Shown: positions 44,887-54,154, counted from the stretch's first letter. The stretch is 64,000 bases of DNA from Mucilaginibacter sp. Bleaf8 (GCF_018390515.1 NZ_JAHBBK010000001.1:1975487-2039486); one strand, 5' to 3'. Notes: generated from the letters alone by a model not told the origin. Made by a program: numbers and translations.

Positions 44887-45774
44887 TTATGAAGCCTGAT
44901 ATTGCCCTACAACAACATTTAACGAACGCGGAATTATATTTATTTCAGCCTCCTCACCTTGTATTTGGGGCTCGCCATCCACATGCACAGCCCCGGCAAC
45001 ACTACGCTTAACTGTTATGTGCTTACCTTTTATAATCTCCACAAACTTCGATTGATCTGCCGTTTTGAAAAACATGCGCAGCCCCATTTCCGGGAACCGG
45101 TAAAGCGGGAAAGGCTTAATTATACAAACATCCAGTAAACCATCCTGAACTGATGCTTTAGGAGATACGTGTGCATTATTGCCATATTGCGATGAGTTGG
45201 CAAAGCTTAACATAAAGGCTTCGCGCTCGTATACCTTACCATCTATATTAATATGGTATAGCTGCGAGCGGTAGCTGACAATCTCGCGCACGGCCGATTT
45301 GAAGTAAGTAACAAAGCCGCGCGTACCCTGCTGGGCAAACACCTGGCTGATATGTGCATCAAAACCCATACCTGCCATGTTAAAAAACCATTGTCCGTTT
45401 AACTGTGCGGCATCTATCTGCTCAATGCGCTGATGATTGAGGCTCTTTATAGCTTCAATGGTATCCATGGGTATACCTAAAAAGCGCGACAGGCCGTTAC
45501 CCGAACCGAAAGGCAATACGCCCAGTGCAGATTCGCTCCCTACCACTGCCGATGCGACTTCATTGATTGTACCATCGCCTCCAACGGCTACAATGATCGG
45601 GTAGGTTTTTATAGCTTCCTGGGCAAGCCAGTTGGCGTGCCCGGCCTCTTCAGTAAAAACTATAGTAGGCTCAATAGCGCTCTTATCCAGATGTTTCTGT
45701 ATCAGTTGCGGCACATGGGCTTTGCTTTTACCACCGGCTACCGGATTTATTACAAACAGGGCTTTACGTTTCAA
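44887..45774 (-). CDS. Diacylglycerol/lipid kinase family protein (YegS/BmrU type)
   Basis: 295 residues. DAGK catalytic domain with VINPVAGG at the start, the nucleotide motif VAVGGDGTINEVASAV and LPFGSGNGLSRFL; C-terminal beta sandwich ending in AVHVDGEPQIQGEEAEINI. Phosphorylates diacylglycerol or a related lipid; the physiological lipid is unknown in this branch. Divergent from metK. Confidence 0.92.
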   Translation of the reverse strand: MKRKALFVINPVAGGKSKAHVPQLIQKHLDKSAIEPTIVFTEEAGHANWLAQEAIKTYPIIVAVGGDGTINEVASAVVGSESALGVLPFGSGNGLSRFLGIPMDTIEAIKSLNHQRIEQIDAAQLNGQWFFNMAGMGFDAHISQVFAQQGTRGFVTYFKSAVREIVSYRSQLYHINIDGKVYEREAFMLSFANSSQYGNNAHVSPKASVQDGLLDVCIIKPFPLYRFPEMGLRMFFKTADQSKFVEIIKGKHITVKRSVAGAVHVDGEPQIQGEEAEINIIPRSLNVVVGQYQAS

Positions 45775-45836
45775 ACGATGCTACTTTTTTTCGGCCACCA
45801 AAAGTAAGCCTATTTTCGGCTTTTGTAAAATTGTTT

Positions 45837-45844
45837 TACTTTTG
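45837..45844 (+). promoter_or_regulatory. -7 promoter element for metK leader
   Basis: TACTTTTG fits TAnnTTTG; transcription would start near 45850, at the first base of the riboswitch aptamer. Confidence 0.65.
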
Positions 45845-45851
45845 CTCATTG

Positions 45852-45925
45852 TATAGTGGACTGATTTGATATTTCTGCCTGTAGGCAGGAGCCGGATTGC
45901 AACCACGTAAAAAAGTGCTAAACCC
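45852..45925 (+). ncRNA. Probable SAM-II riboswitch
   Basis: Conserved SAM-II strings in order: GTGG (45856-45859) then TGATTTGA, then ATTGCAACCACG (pairing CCAC with GTGG), then AAAAAGTGCTAAACCC, matching the TGATTT...TTGCA...GCTAAA layout of the metX/metA aptamer with its 3' pseudoknot strand. An extra hairpin CTGCC-TGTA-GGCAG is inserted between TGATTTGA and GGATTGC. It lies at the predicted transcript start and 85 nt before metK, a known kind of SAM-controlled gene. SAM would be expected to lower metK expression. The extra stem makes a formal covariance search desirable. Confidence 0.72.
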
Positions 45926-46009
45926 TTATATTCTTTCTTTTTTACAAATCCTGCACTATCCCGTCGGCCCGTTTGTTTATTAACTATTAAAAAAGACTTT
46001 AGATACTTT

Positions 46010-47260
46010 ATGCCTTATTTATTCACCTCAGAATCGGTATCGGAAGGGCATCCCGATAAAGTAGCTGATCAGATATCAGATGCGTTGATTGACAACTTCC
46101 TGGCCTTTGACCCTGACTCGAAAGTAGCCTGCGAAACACTGGTTACCACCGGACAGGTTATACTGGCGGGCGAGGTAAAGTCAAAAGCTTACCTGGATGT
46201 TCAAAAAATCGCCCGTGATGTAATCAATAAAATTGGTTACACCAAAGGCGAATACATGTTCGATGGCAACTCATGTGGTGTATTATCGGCCATTCATGAG
46301 CAATCACCAGATATCAATCAAGGTGTAGACCGCCAGGATAAGCAGGAACAAGGCGCTGGCGACCAGGGAATGATGTTTGGCTATGCCACGGTCGAAACCG
46401 ATAACTACATGCCATTAGCGTTGGATATTGCCCATGCGTTGCTAATCGAGCTGGCAGCCATCCGCCGCGAAAGCACCGACATTAAGTATTTACGCCCGGA
46501 TGCTAAATCACAGGTTACGCTGGAGTATGATGACAATAACCAACCTCAACGCATTGATGCGATCGTAATATCAACCCAGCACGATGACTTTGATGAGGAT
46601 GAGGCCATGCTGGCTAAAATCCGTGAAGACATCATTAACATTTTGGTGCCACGTGTAAAGGCTCGCTATCCTAAATACGCACACTTTTTCAATAATGATA
46701 TTAAATATCATATAAACCCAACCGGCAAGTTTGTTATCGGTGGCCCGCATGGTGATACCGGCCTTACCGGACGTAAAATTATTGTGGATACCTACGGTGG
46801 CAAAGGTGCTCACGGTGGTGGTGCATTTTCGGGTAAAGATCCATCAAAGGTTGACCGCTCTGCCGCCTATGCTACCCGCCATATTGCCAAAAACCTGGTA
46901 GCTGCCGGCGTTTGCGATGAAGTACTGGTACAGGTATCCTACGCTATTGGCGTTGCCCAGCCGATGGGTATCTATGTAAATACTTATGGTACGGCTAAGG
47001 TGAGTTTGCACGATGGTGAAATAGCCCAAAAAGTAAGCGAACTGTTTGATATGCGCCCTTATGCTATTGAAACCCGCTTTAAACTGCGCAGCCCTATTTA
47101 CAGCGAAACAGCTGCCTATGGCCACTTTGGCAAACCGAGCGAAACCATAACCAAAACCTTTGTAAGCCCGGAAGGCCGCGAGGTGGTTACCGAGGTAGAG
47201 TTGTTTACATGGGAAAAACTGGATTATGTTGACCAAATAAAACAGGCATTTAGCTTATAA
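46010..47260 (+). CDS. metK: S-adenosylmethionine synthetase
   Basis: 416 residues. ATP and methionine to [31 protein letters not shown] loop [14 protein letters not shown] and [16 protein letters not shown] are textbook. The leader carries a SAM-II-type aptamer, so the product probably represses its own synthesis. ahcY, which recycles the by-product SAH, lies 2 kb further on the other strand. Confidence 0.97.
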   Translation: MPYLFTSESVSEGHPDKVADQISDALIDNFLAFDPDSKVACETLVTTGQVILAGEVKSKAYLDVQKIARDVINKIGYTKGEYMFDGNSCGVLSAIHEQSPDINQGVDRQDKQEQGAGDQGMMFGYATVETDNYMPLALDIAHALLIELAAIRRESTDIKYLRPDAKSQVTLEYDDNNQPQRIDAIVISTQHDDFDEDEAMLAKIREDIINILVPRVKARYPKYAHFFNNDIKYHINPTGKFVIGGPHGDTGLTGRKIIVDTYGGKGAHGGGAFSGKDPSKVDRSAAYATRHIAKNLVAAGVCDEVLVQVSYAIGVAQPMGIYVNTYGTAKVSLHDGEIAQKVSELFDMRPYAIETRFKLRSPIYSETAAYGHFGKPSETITKTFVSPEGREVVTEVELFTWEKLDYVDQIKQAFSL

Positions 47261-47280
47261 GCCGTCTGCTGACAGATCAT

Positions 47281-47316
47281 AAAAAAAGCGATAGAAAATT
47301 CTATCGCTTTTTTTTA
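47281..47316 (+). terminator. Terminator of metK
   Basis: AAAAAAAGCGATAGAA-AA-TTCTATCGCTTTTTTT, perfect stem and T run. Confidence 0.92.
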
Positions 47317-47513
47317 TGATTTATTTCCTCACTTCTTTAATACTTACGGCAGTATGTTCAGATACAATACAGGGGCCTGATTTATTTTACTTATTGATAA
47401 TCAACCAATAACAATAAATCAAATAGAAGTCAGTAATTTTAAGTGCGATTCTATTAAACAAAATAGATGTCACAACGTACAATGCGCTTCACCCTAATAA
47501 TTATAACTTCACA

Positions 47514-47681
47514 ATGGCCTTACACTGTTCAAAATGTAACAGAGCATTTGCCTACCGCGTACCGCGAGGCTTTTTTGTTAAAACTTTCTTGTTCTTCTTA
47601 CCTATCCGCAGATATTTTTGCGATTGCTGTTTAACCAAACGTTATGTATGGCAGCACAACGATAAGCCGGCTATCAATTAA
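47514..47681 (+). CDS. Small zinc-ribbon protein
   Basis: 55 residues from ATG at 47514 to TAA at 47679. Two cysteine pairs, CSKC (5-8) and CDCC (36-39), flank a basic hydrophobic middle (GFFVKTFLFFLPIRRYFC), giving a four-Cys metal site of the kind seen in short zinc-ribbon proteins of Bacteroidota. It lies alone between metK and pdxJ. The spacing and LPxRRYxCxxC pattern are convincing even though the gene is short. No function proposed. Confidence 0.7.
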   Translation: MALHCSKCNRAFAYRVPRGFFVKTFLFFLPIRRYFCDCCLTKRYVWQHNDKPAIN

Positions 47682-47703
47682 TAGCTTCTTATATTCAATG
47701 GGC

Positions 47704-48423
47704 TTAAACAGCCACTTGCTGTAAATACATTTGGATAGTATTCTCTAATCCATAATATAATGCATCGCTTATTAAAGCATGGCCAATACTTACCTCTTGT
47801 AAGCCGGGCACGTGCTGGGCAAAGTATTTCAGATTGTGCAAATCCAAATCATGACCTGCGTTGAGGCCCAGGCCAACCTTCTGTGCAACTATAGCAGCCT
47901 GTATATAAGGCGCAGCAGCCAGTTCAATACCCTGATGATAATGAGAGGCATACGCTTCGGTATAAAGCTCTACCCTGTCGGTACCGGTTTCGGCAGCTGC
48001 TTCAACCATATCAGGCAGCGGATCAACGAACAGGGATACACGAATGCCGGCGTCCTTAAAGCATTTAACCATATCAGTTAAATAACGCTTATGCTCAATA
48101 GTATTCCAACCGTGGTTTGAGGTGAGCTGGCCATCCGCATCGGGCACTAAAGTTACTTGATGAGGTTTAACTGCCAGCACCAAATCAATAAACTTCTGTT
48201 CTTCGCAGTTACCTTCAATATTAAACTCGGTAGTTACAATATTTTTTAAATCATATACATCGGCATAGCGTATGTGCCGCTCGTCGGGCCTTGGGTGCAC
48301 GGTTATGCCCTGTGCGCCAAACTTCTCACAATCCCGAGCTACTTGCAACAGGTCGGGCCGGTTGCCGCCCCGTGAGTTACGCAACGTTGCTACTTTATTT
48401 ATATTTACAGATAAACGAACCAT
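47704..48423 (-). CDS. pdxJ: Pyridoxine 5'-phosphate synthase
   Basis: 239 residues, TIM barrel. [64 protein letters not shown] and [13 protein letters not shown] all match PdxJ. It joins 1-deoxy-D-xylulose 5-phosphate and amino-acetone phosphate to give pyridoxine 5'-phosphate. Transcribed alone. Confidence 0.95.
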   Translation of the reverse strand: MVRLSVNINKVATLRNSRGGNRPDLLQVARDCEKFGAQGITVHPRPDERHIRYADVYDLKNIVTTEFNIEGNCEEQKFIDLVLAVKPHQVTLVPDADGQLTSNHGWNTIEHKRYLTDMVKCFKDAGIRVSLFVDPLPDMVEAAAETGTDRVELYTEAYASHYHQGIELAAAPYIQAAIVAQKVGLGLNAGHDLDLHNLKYFAQHVPGLQEVSIGHALISDALYYGLENTIQMYLQQVAV

Positions 48424-48576
48424 CGGCTACTTATTTTGGTACAAAGTAAACATCTTTACCCCTAACAGTTAAATGCTTTTTATGATTGGGCAAAGTGTTA
48501 ATTAACCCACCTTGAGCTTAAACATTAGCCTACATTGGCTGTTGCAAACCTTAATCACTTAAAATTATTAGCTATT

Positions 48577-48906
48577 ATGGATACTTCTCTTATTACCACC
48601 AGCACATCACTGGAGGGCTATCGCATTGTTAAACACCTGGGTGTGGTACGCGGAATTACCGTGCGCAGCCGCAGTGCGCTGGGCAACATTGCCGGCGGTT
48701 TTCAATCATTGTTTGGCGGCCGATTGTCTATTTATGTTGAACTATGCGAACGCACCCGCGAAGAGGCCTACCAATTACTTATACAGCATGCACAGGCTAT
48801 TGGTGCCAATGCTATCATCAATATGCGGTATGATGCCAACGAGGTAATGCAGGGCATAACCGAAGTACTGGCTTACGGTACTGCCGTTGTTGCAGAAAAA
48901 GAGTAG
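48577..48906 (+). CDS. UPF0145 / YbjQ-type putative heavy-metal-binding protein
   Basis: 109 residues from ATG at 48577 (MDTSLITTSTSLEGYRI); an upstream TTG at 48535 would add 14 residues not in the family. Shows the domain opening T.TSLEGYRIVKHLGVVRG, the middle LGNIAGGFQSLFGGRLS and GANAIINMRYD. Pentamer-forming small domain of unknown role; the heavy-metal label is historic. Monocistronic. Confidence 0.88.
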   Translation: MDTSLITTSTSLEGYRIVKHLGVVRGITVRSRSALGNIAGGFQSLFGGRLSIYVELCERTREEAYQLLIQHAQAIGANAIINMRYDANEVMQGITEVLAYGTAVVAEKE

Positions 48907-48910
48907 ATGC

Positions 48911-48943
48911 AACAAAAAAGGGAGCACCCTTTCGGATACTCCC
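48911..48943 (-). terminator. Minus-strand terminator with no obvious gene before it
   Basis: Minus strand: GGGAGTATCC-GAAA-GGGTGCTCCC then TTTTTTGTT, a strong hairpin. The preceding 180 nt on that strand, back to the ahcY terminator, holds no recognised gene; a tiny frame of 13 codons near 49070 is the only candidate. Confidence 0.65.
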
Positions 48944-49123
48944 CCTCGCATCATTATTTAAAAACCAGAACACAAATAGTTTTACTCATAACTATTTACC
49001 AACACGTTATCAGATGCAGATGCATTAAAGCACCGTTTCATAATCACAGTTGGGTTCCGTTTTCATATAACCTTACGCAAGGCGGGGATTGTACGCTACA
49101 CCTTAACTAAAATATATTTCAAC

Positions 49124-49156
49124 AAAAAAGGCATGGTTGTTACAACCATGCCTTTT
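49124..49156. terminator. Terminator of ahcY
   Basis: AAAAAAGGCATGGTTGT-TACAACCATGCCTTTT; T run on the minus strand, 18 nt after the ahcY stop. Confidence 0.9.
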
Positions 49157-49174
49157 CTATATACCAAATAAATA

Positions 49175-50491
49175 TTAATATCTGTAGTAATCTGGTTTGA
49201 ATGGACCTTCAACGGTTACACCGATGTATTCAGCCTGGTGTTCGTCTAATACTTCCAGCTCTACACCAATTTTAGCTAAGTGCAGGCGGGCAACTTTTTC
49301 ATCAAGGTGTTTAGGCAGGGTGTAAACTTTGTTCTCATAAGCCTCGCGGTTGGTCCACAGTTCTAACTGGGCAAGCGTTTGGTTGGTGAACGAGTTTGAC
49401 ATGACAAAGCTTGGGTGACCGGTAGCACAACCTAAGTTTACCAAACGACCTTCGGCCAGTATAATCACATCTTTACCGTTGATGGTGTATTTATCAACCT
49501 GTGGTTTAATTTCAACTTTGGTATCGCCATAAGTACCATTTAACCAGGCCATATCAATTTCGTTATCGAAGTGACCGATGTTACAAACGATTGCTTTATC
49601 TTTCAGGGCACGGAAATGCTGCTCGCGTACAATATCGCAGTTACCGGTAGCAGTTACCACAATATCGGCCTCAGGGATAGCAGTTGCCAGGCGTTTTACC
49701 TCAAAACCTTCCATAGCAGCTTGCAGGGCACAAATCGGGTCAATTTCGGTAACAATAACGCGAACACCGGCATTACGCAGTGAATCGGCCGAACCTTTAC
49801 CTACGTCGCCGTAACCGCAAACTACGGCTACTTTACCAGCCATCATTACGTCGGTAGCGCGGCGGATAGCGTCTACTAATGACTCACGGCAGCCGTATTT
49901 GTTATCGAATTTTGATTTGGTAACCGAGTCGTTAATATTGATAGCAGGAATTGGCAGGGTGCCGTTTTTCATGCGCTCATATAAACGGTGCACACCGGTA
50001 GTGGTTTCTTCTGATAAACCTTTGATGCCGGCAACCAGCTCGGGGAATTTATCAAACACCATGTTGGTTAAATCGCCACCATCATCTAATATCATATTCA
50101 GGGGCTGGCGCTCTTCGCCAAAGTACAGGGTTTGCTCAATGCACCAGTCAAACTCTTCGGCGTTCATACCTTTCCAGGCGTAAACAGAAACACCGGCAGC
50201 AGCAATAGCCGCAGCAGCATGATCCTGGGTAGAGAAGATATTACATGATGACCAGGTAACCTCGGCACCTAAAGCCACCAGGGTTTCGATCAGCACAGCG
50301 GTTTGGATGGTCATGTGCAGGCAGCCGGCAATGCGGGCACCTTTTAATGGCTGCGACGGGCCATACTCGGCGCGCAGTGCCATTAAGCCCGGCATTTCTG
50401 CCTCGGCCAGTTCTATTTCTTTGCGGCCCCAATCGGCCAGCGATAAGTCTTTTACTTTGTATTTAACGTACGCAGTTTCTACTGATGACAT
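49175..50491 (-). CDS. ahcY: Adenosylhomocysteinase
   Basis: 438 residues. NAD-dependent hydrolysis of S-adenosylhomocysteine to adenosine and homocysteine. [37 protein letters not shown], the NAD loop [13 protein letters not shown] and C-terminal PFKPDYYRY, with the catalytic Lys of [11 protein letters not shown]. Length and ending are standard. Works with MetK in the methyl cycle; both serve SAM-using enzymes such as RsmE. Own promoter at 50513; no riboswitch visible in its very short leader. Confidence 0.97.
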   Translation of the reverse strand: MSSVETAYVKYKVKDLSLADWGRKEIELAEAEMPGLMALRAEYGPSQPLKGARIAGCLHMTIQTAVLIETLVALGAEVTWSSCNIFSTQDHAAAAIAAAGVSVYAWKGMNAEEFDWCIEQTLYFGEERQPLNMILDDGGDLTNMVFDKFPELVAGIKGLSEETTTGVHRLYERMKNGTLPIPAININDSVTKSKFDNKYGCRESLVDAIRRATDVMMAGKVAVVCGYGDVGKGSADSLRNAGVRVIVTEIDPICALQAAMEGFEVKRLATAIPEADIVVTATGNCDIVREQHFRALKDKAIVCNIGHFDNEIDMAWLNGTYGDTKVEIKPQVDKYTINGKDVIILAEGRLVNLGCATGHPSFVMSNSFTNQTLAQLELWTNREAYENKVYTLPKHLDEKVARLHLAKIGVELEVLDEHQAEYIGVTVEGPFKPDYYRY

Positions 50492-50512
50492 ACTTTATAT
50501 GTTTTTGTAATG

Positions 50513-50544
50513 CAAAATTAGGGATTATCAGCGGGTTATACAAG
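50513..50544 (-). promoter_or_regulatory. Promoter of ahcY
   Basis: Minus strand TAATTTTG (50513-50520) with CTTG (50541-50544) about 20 nt upstream. Transcription start near 50506 gives only about 15 nt before ATG. Confidence 0.7.
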
Positions 50545-50619
50545 ATTGCGGTTTGGAAGAGCACTAAAGGCAATTGGATATTTCCTATACGATTTATCAG
50601 ATTTCGGTATAAATAAAGG

Positions 50620-50770
50620 TGTTCCACTTTTGAAGTGGTACAAAGCGGAACAAACCGGTACACGCCGGTACAGGTGGTACACTTTGGTACACCTAAAACG
50701 GCGTTTGCAGCACCTAGAGGCAGTTCAAAAAAAGTGGTACGCTTTGGAACACCCGGTACAGTTTGGTACA
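50620..50770. repeat. Helically phased GGTACA repeat array
   Basis: Six GGTACA/GGAACA units start at 50637, 50647, 50657, 50667, 50676 and 50686; after a 50-nt step come four more at 50736, 50746, 50755 and 50765. Spacing is 9-10 bp throughout, one turn of B-DNA. An inverted copy TGTTCC lies at 50620. The steps between units vary in sequence, so this is not a simple tandem repeat. It sits between the ahcY promoter and a lipoprotein gene. Confidence 0.75.
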
Positions 50771-50784
50771 GGTATTTATACTCG

Positions 50785-50800
50785 TGACACGATCGTGTCA
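50785..50800. promoter_or_regulatory. Perfect 16-bp palindrome, operator candidate
   Basis: TGACACGATCGTGTCA, directly after the GGTACA array and about 90 bp before the lipocalin-like gene. Confidence 0.5.
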
Positions 50801-50888
50801 GTAGACATACTATGGTTTTTAACCAGCATTTGTAGCATCTGCCATCTAATCTACGTATCTATAAAACACCCTGTAAATAACCAGATCA

Positions 50889-51371
50889 ATGAAAAAGTTA
50901 TTCCTATTATCACTAATGTTTGGCTGCTTGCTTTTATCCTGTAATAAAGACAAAAACATCTCCAATAAAAACAACAGGCTAACAGGCAACTGGACCCGCC
51001 AGTTGAATGATGATTCTGGCGTTCGAAAAATCATTGAACAATACCAATTTAAAAACGACGGCAGCTATGAATTTGCAGTTAAAGCGGTTACTCCACGCAA
51101 TTACGATTTGTTGGGATACGTACGAAAAACATCAGGCCAGTATAGGATAAATGGCGACTTGTTAATATTTTATAACAGCACCACTTATATGGCCGATCAG
51201 ATTAAGAGCCCTTACGCGAGTGAGGAAAAGCTTATTAAAGTTGATGACACAGCATCCGAGACAAAAGCAAATTATCGTATTGAAAACGATGCATCAAAGT
51301 TAACAATCACCTTACCCTGCCCACCCAATGCTTTTTTCTGCATAGGCAGCGTTATATATAATCGCAACTAA
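50889..51371 (+). CDS. Lipocalin-like lipoprotein
   Basis: 160 residues. Signal peptide with lipobox CLLLSC (Cys near 18), then a single small beta domain of the lipocalin-like family: LTGNWTRQLNDDSG, YQFKNDGSYEFAV, SGQYRINGDLLIFYNS and a C-terminal Cys-rich strand LPCPPNAFFCIG. Surface or periplasmic; ligand unknown. Preceded by the GGTACA array and a palindrome, so it may be the gene under that control. Confidence 0.78.
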   Translation: MKKLFLLSLMFGCLLLSCNKDKNISNKNNRLTGNWTRQLNDDSGVRKIIEQYQFKNDGSYEFAVKAVTPRNYDLLGYVRKTSGQYRINGDLLIFYNSTTYMADQIKSPYASEEKLIKVDDTASETKANYRIENDASKLTITLPCPPNAFFCIGSVIYNRN

Positions 51372-51382
51372 CCAATCGGTTA

Positions 51383-51422
51383 CAAAAAAGCGTTGTGATA
51401 TAAATGCATATCACAACGCTTA
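51383..51422. terminator. Terminator between lipocalin-like and M23 genes
   Basis: AAAAAAGCGTTGTGATAT-AAATGC-ATATCACAACGCTT, T run on the minus strand, so mainly serving the M23 gene. Confidence 0.85.
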
Positions 51423-51442
51423 CTCTCCATACAAAATAAAAA

Positions 51443-52324
51443 TTAATTCAGCGTTAAATACTGTGTTGGGTTTACCGGTTTGCCGTCTTTACGCACTTCA
51501 TAATGTAAATGCGGACCGGTTGAGCGGCCGGTTGAACCTACACGGCCTACCACTTCGCCCACATTCACTCGCTCGCCTTCGCGTACCGTAATGCGCGACA
51601 GGTGTCCATACCAGGTTTCGATACCATTAATGTGGCGGATACGTACGCAATTACCATAGCCTCCTGCCCTCCCGGTAAAAATCACCTTACCACTGGCGGT
51701 GCATTTTACCTGCTCGCCCATCTGGCCTTTAAAATCCAACCCAGGGTGAAACTCACTGCGGCCAAAATTGAACGGGTTGCCCCGGTAGCCGAACAGCGAG
51801 GTAAAAGAACTGATTTTCGGATAGCCCATCGGCATTTCGGCTATATTATCTACCAATTGTGATAGATAGCGATTATACCGTTTATAAATTTGCGTATTGC
51901 TTACCTTGGCCGATTTGTTATTGGTTTTAACAGGCTTAAATGCTACTCCCTTTAAGCCCCGGCGGCTCAGGTAGTTATTAATCGTTTTTAGTTTGGCCTG
52001 TATACTTTCAATATAGCCCAGCGCCTTGGTGTTGCTGCTGTCTTTTTGCGCGGTTACCAGGTTAAGGGCCTCTACGTTCTCATCAACCTGTGTTTTCAAT
52101 TCAGATACCTGGTTAAGCAGGCGGGCGTTCTCTTCCTGCTGCAAGCGGCTTTGTTCATTCAGTTTGCTGATGGTATAAGTTAAAGAAATTACCAAAACAA
52201 CAGTTACGCCCGAAAATATCTTTAATGCTTTTAAATAGCGCGCTCTTACTTGTAATACCTTTGGTTTAAGCTGATTGGCGCCCGCACTGTTCTCCACTCT
52301 AAAATCTGCTTGTTTCAAGCTCAT
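51443..52324 (-). CDS. M23 family metallopeptidase with coiled coil
   Basis: 293 residues. Membrane helix about 37-57 (IFSGVTVVLVISLTYTI), coiled coil about 58-120, and a LytM/M23 domain from about 190: FHPGLDFKGQMGEQV (HxxxD zinc ligands) and TGRSTGPHLHYEVRKDGKPVNP (HLH zinc/catalytic). Peptidoglycan endopeptidase or amidase activator of the MepM/EnvC kind. Monocistronic. Confidence 0.92.
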   Translation of the reverse strand: MSLKQADFRVENSAGANQLKPKVLQVRARYLKALKIFSGVTVVLVISLTYTISKLNEQSRLQQEENARLLNQVSELKTQVDENVEALNLVTAQKDSSNTKALGYIESIQAKLKTINNYLSRRGLKGVAFKPVKTNNKSAKVSNTQIYKRYNRYLSQLVDNIAEMPMGYPKISSFTSLFGYRGNPFNFGRSEFHPGLDFKGQMGEQVKCTASGKVIFTGRAGGYGNCVRIRHINGIETWYGHLSRITVREGERVNVGEVVGRVGSTGRSTGPHLHYEVRKDGKPVNPTQYLTLN

Positions 52325-52487
52325 ACAATAGTTTACTTGTTAATCAATTAAGGGTTATGCCTTTTTACGGGCTGTTTAGCTTAAAAAGTTACCTGTAAAA
52401 CGTCACTAGTTTGTTAATATTTTAACCTGCGGCTTTTTTGGATACTTAATTTAATATTTTTGTGATGTATCAGATTTTAAAAAGCTT

Positions 52488-52898
52488 ATGTATCCAGAAT
52501 ATTTTGTGGCTCCAATGCGGGCTGATTTAGTAAACGCCGGTTTTACCGAGCTGAAAGATGCCCAATCGGTTAAAGAAGCGGTTGAAAGCGAGGGCACTGT
52601 ATTTGTAATGGTTAACTCGGTTTGTGGTTGCGCGGCTGCTATGGCCCGCCCTGCTGCCAAGATGGCCGCCCAGCACGGCAAGCACCCCGATAAACTGGTA
52701 ACCGTTTTTGCCGGTATGGAAAAAGATGCGGTAGATGCTGCACGTAACTACATGTTGCCTTACCCGCCATCATCACCAGCTATGGCCCTGTTTAAAGACG
52801 GCAAACTGGTGCACATGATTGAGCGCCACCAGATTGAAGGCCGCCCGGCACAAATGATTGCCGATAACCTGATTGATGCGTTTGAGCAATACTGCTAA
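52488..52898 (+). CDS. Bacilliredoxin BrxA/BrxB family protein
   Basis: 136 residues. Thioredoxin-like fold with the CGC active site in FVMVNSVCGCAAAMARPA (Cys about 44 and 46), typical of YphP/YqiW proteins that remove bacillithiol from mixed disulfides. Many Bacteroidota make bacillithiol. TVFAGMEKDAVDAARNYM and PPSSPAMALFKDGKLVHMIERHQIEG are the other family blocks. A separate thiol route from the ergothioneine genes at the window start. Confidence 0.93.
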   Translation: MYPEYFVAPMRADLVNAGFTELKDAQSVKEAVESEGTVFVMVNSVCGCAAAMARPAAKMAAQHGKHPDKLVTVFAGMEKDAVDAARNYMLPYPPSSPAMALFKDGKLVHMIERHQIEGRPAQMIADNLIDAFEQYC

Positions 52899-52924
52899 AT
52901 TTATCTTTAGATGATTATAAAATG

Positions 52925-52960
52925 GAAAGTCCGGCCCCTTAAGGCCGGATTTTTTATTTT
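52925..52960 (+). terminator. Terminator of the bacilliredoxin gene
   Basis: AAAGTCCGGCC-CCTTAA-GGCCGGATTTTTTATTTT. Confidence 0.9.
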
Positions 52961-53125
52961 AGGGCAGGTAGCAATTAATACTAAACAACCCGCTTTTTGA
53001 AAAAAGGATCTTCACTCGTCCTGTTGTTGCTCAGTAAAATACCATCGGCTTAAACGAACTTACCTGCGATATAATACTGCATCAGCATGATATTGTTATG
53101 CTGAAAGACATGAGCCCACATACGG

Positions 53126-53974
53126 TCATTCTTTTTCTAAAAAATCAATCAAAATTTTATTGAAAGCTTCTGGTTGATCCATGTGCGGTAAATGCCCGGC
53201 ATTTTCAATTAAACAACATTTGGCATAGGGCATTATATTGGCAGCTCTTTCACCACATTTAGCAGAAAATAACCGATCATCTTTCCCCCAAATAATAAGG
53301 GTTTCATTTTTGATTTGCCGCAGCGATTCTTCGGGTATTTCCGATACAGCAGCACCCCTGCCTTGTTTAAACGCATTTTTTCCACCCCGATCTTTAAGAA
53401 CAGCAATGGAGTAGAGGCTATGGTTGGGATCCCTGTTTTCGGGTTTATGCAGGATGTAAGGCGAATTAAAACGATTGGCCACAGTGGATGGAAAGCTATT
53501 CATCCAAACCATTCCAACAAAAGGCCAAAAGGACACTTTTGCACCTAAGCCGGCAGCATCAACCAAAACCAATTTATCAACCTTCGTTGGATAGTCTATG
53601 GCAAATTGCAGCGCTATAGCACCCCCTTGTGATAATCCAACAACATGCGCCCTGGATATATCCATTCCTGTTAAAAAATCGCTAAGCCATTTTGAAAAGT
53701 AAGGACGGTCATAAGGGGCGTTAGGTTTGTCAGATTCTCCATATCCTACGATATCGGGTGCCAATACCCGAAAGCTTTTAGCAAGAGCACCAATTGATGG
53801 GTACCAGGTAACAGCACCAGCTCCGGCACCATGCAGGCAAACTACAACATCACCACTTCCGGCAGACAAATAAGCAGTTTTTACCGAACCGATAGTTATC
53901 TCACCTTGCTCAACCAGAACTCCCATTTTATCTATAAGGGCTTTCTTATACCAGTTTTTGTTTCTTCTTTCCAA
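53126..53974 (-). CDS. Alpha/beta hydrolase
   Basis: 282 residues. Oxyanion VVCLHGAGAGAVTW, nucleophile elbow VGLSQGGAIA (Ser), acid in IIWGKDDRLF and His in ENAGHLPHMDQP form a complete triad. Resembles meta-cleavage product hydrolases and related esterases, but no aromatic-degradation genes are near, so substrate is unknown. Two possible starts: 53974 or the ATG that gives MGVLVEQGEI (near 53926). Confidence 0.88.
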   Translation of the reverse strand: MERRNKNWYKKALIDKMGVLVEQGEITIGSVKTAYLSAGSGDVVVCLHGAGAGAVTWYPSIGALAKSFRVLAPDIVGYGESDKPNAPYDRPYFSKWLSDFLTGMDISRAHVVGLSQGGAIALQFAIDYPTKVDKLVLVDAAGLGAKVSFWPFVGMVWMNSFPSTVANRFNSPYILHKPENRDPNHSLYSIAVLKDRGGKNAFKQGRGAAVSEIPEESLRQIKNETLIIWGKDDRLFSAKCGERAANIMPYAKCCLIENAGHLPHMDQPEAFNKILIDFLEKE

Positions 53975-54154
53975 AATTTACTAAAATGTATGTGATAAGT
54001 TCTTAACCGCAAATATATTATTGTGAGTAAGATATTGGAGCCTTTAAAAGTTCAGTAACCTGCTAAATGTCTTATACAAACACTAACAAAATATTATCTT
54101 CGTAACAAAACCCAAAACATCGCGTCTAAACACAAAAATTAGTATTTATAGTTC

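Noticed and set aside
47546..47580. Hairpin GCCT...AGGC with T run as a terminator
   Set aside because: It lies inside the 55-codon zinc-ribbon frame, whose codons read through it.
49034..49076. Minus-strand 13-codon frame MKTEPNCDYETVL
   Set aside because: Too short to judge and not upstream of any gene it could control.
48907..49110. Plus-strand frame of 67 codons after the UPF0145 gene
   Set aside because: It starts at the stop of the previous gene, runs through a strong minus-strand terminator and has no recognisable feature.
50620..50770. CRISPR array
   Set aside because: Units are 9-10 bp apart with 6-bp cores; no 25-35 bp repeats or cas genes.
50546..50944. Plus-strand open frame of 132 codons across the GGTACA array
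   Set aside because: Composition follows the repeat, it overlaps the real lipoprotein start in another frame, and no domain is seen.
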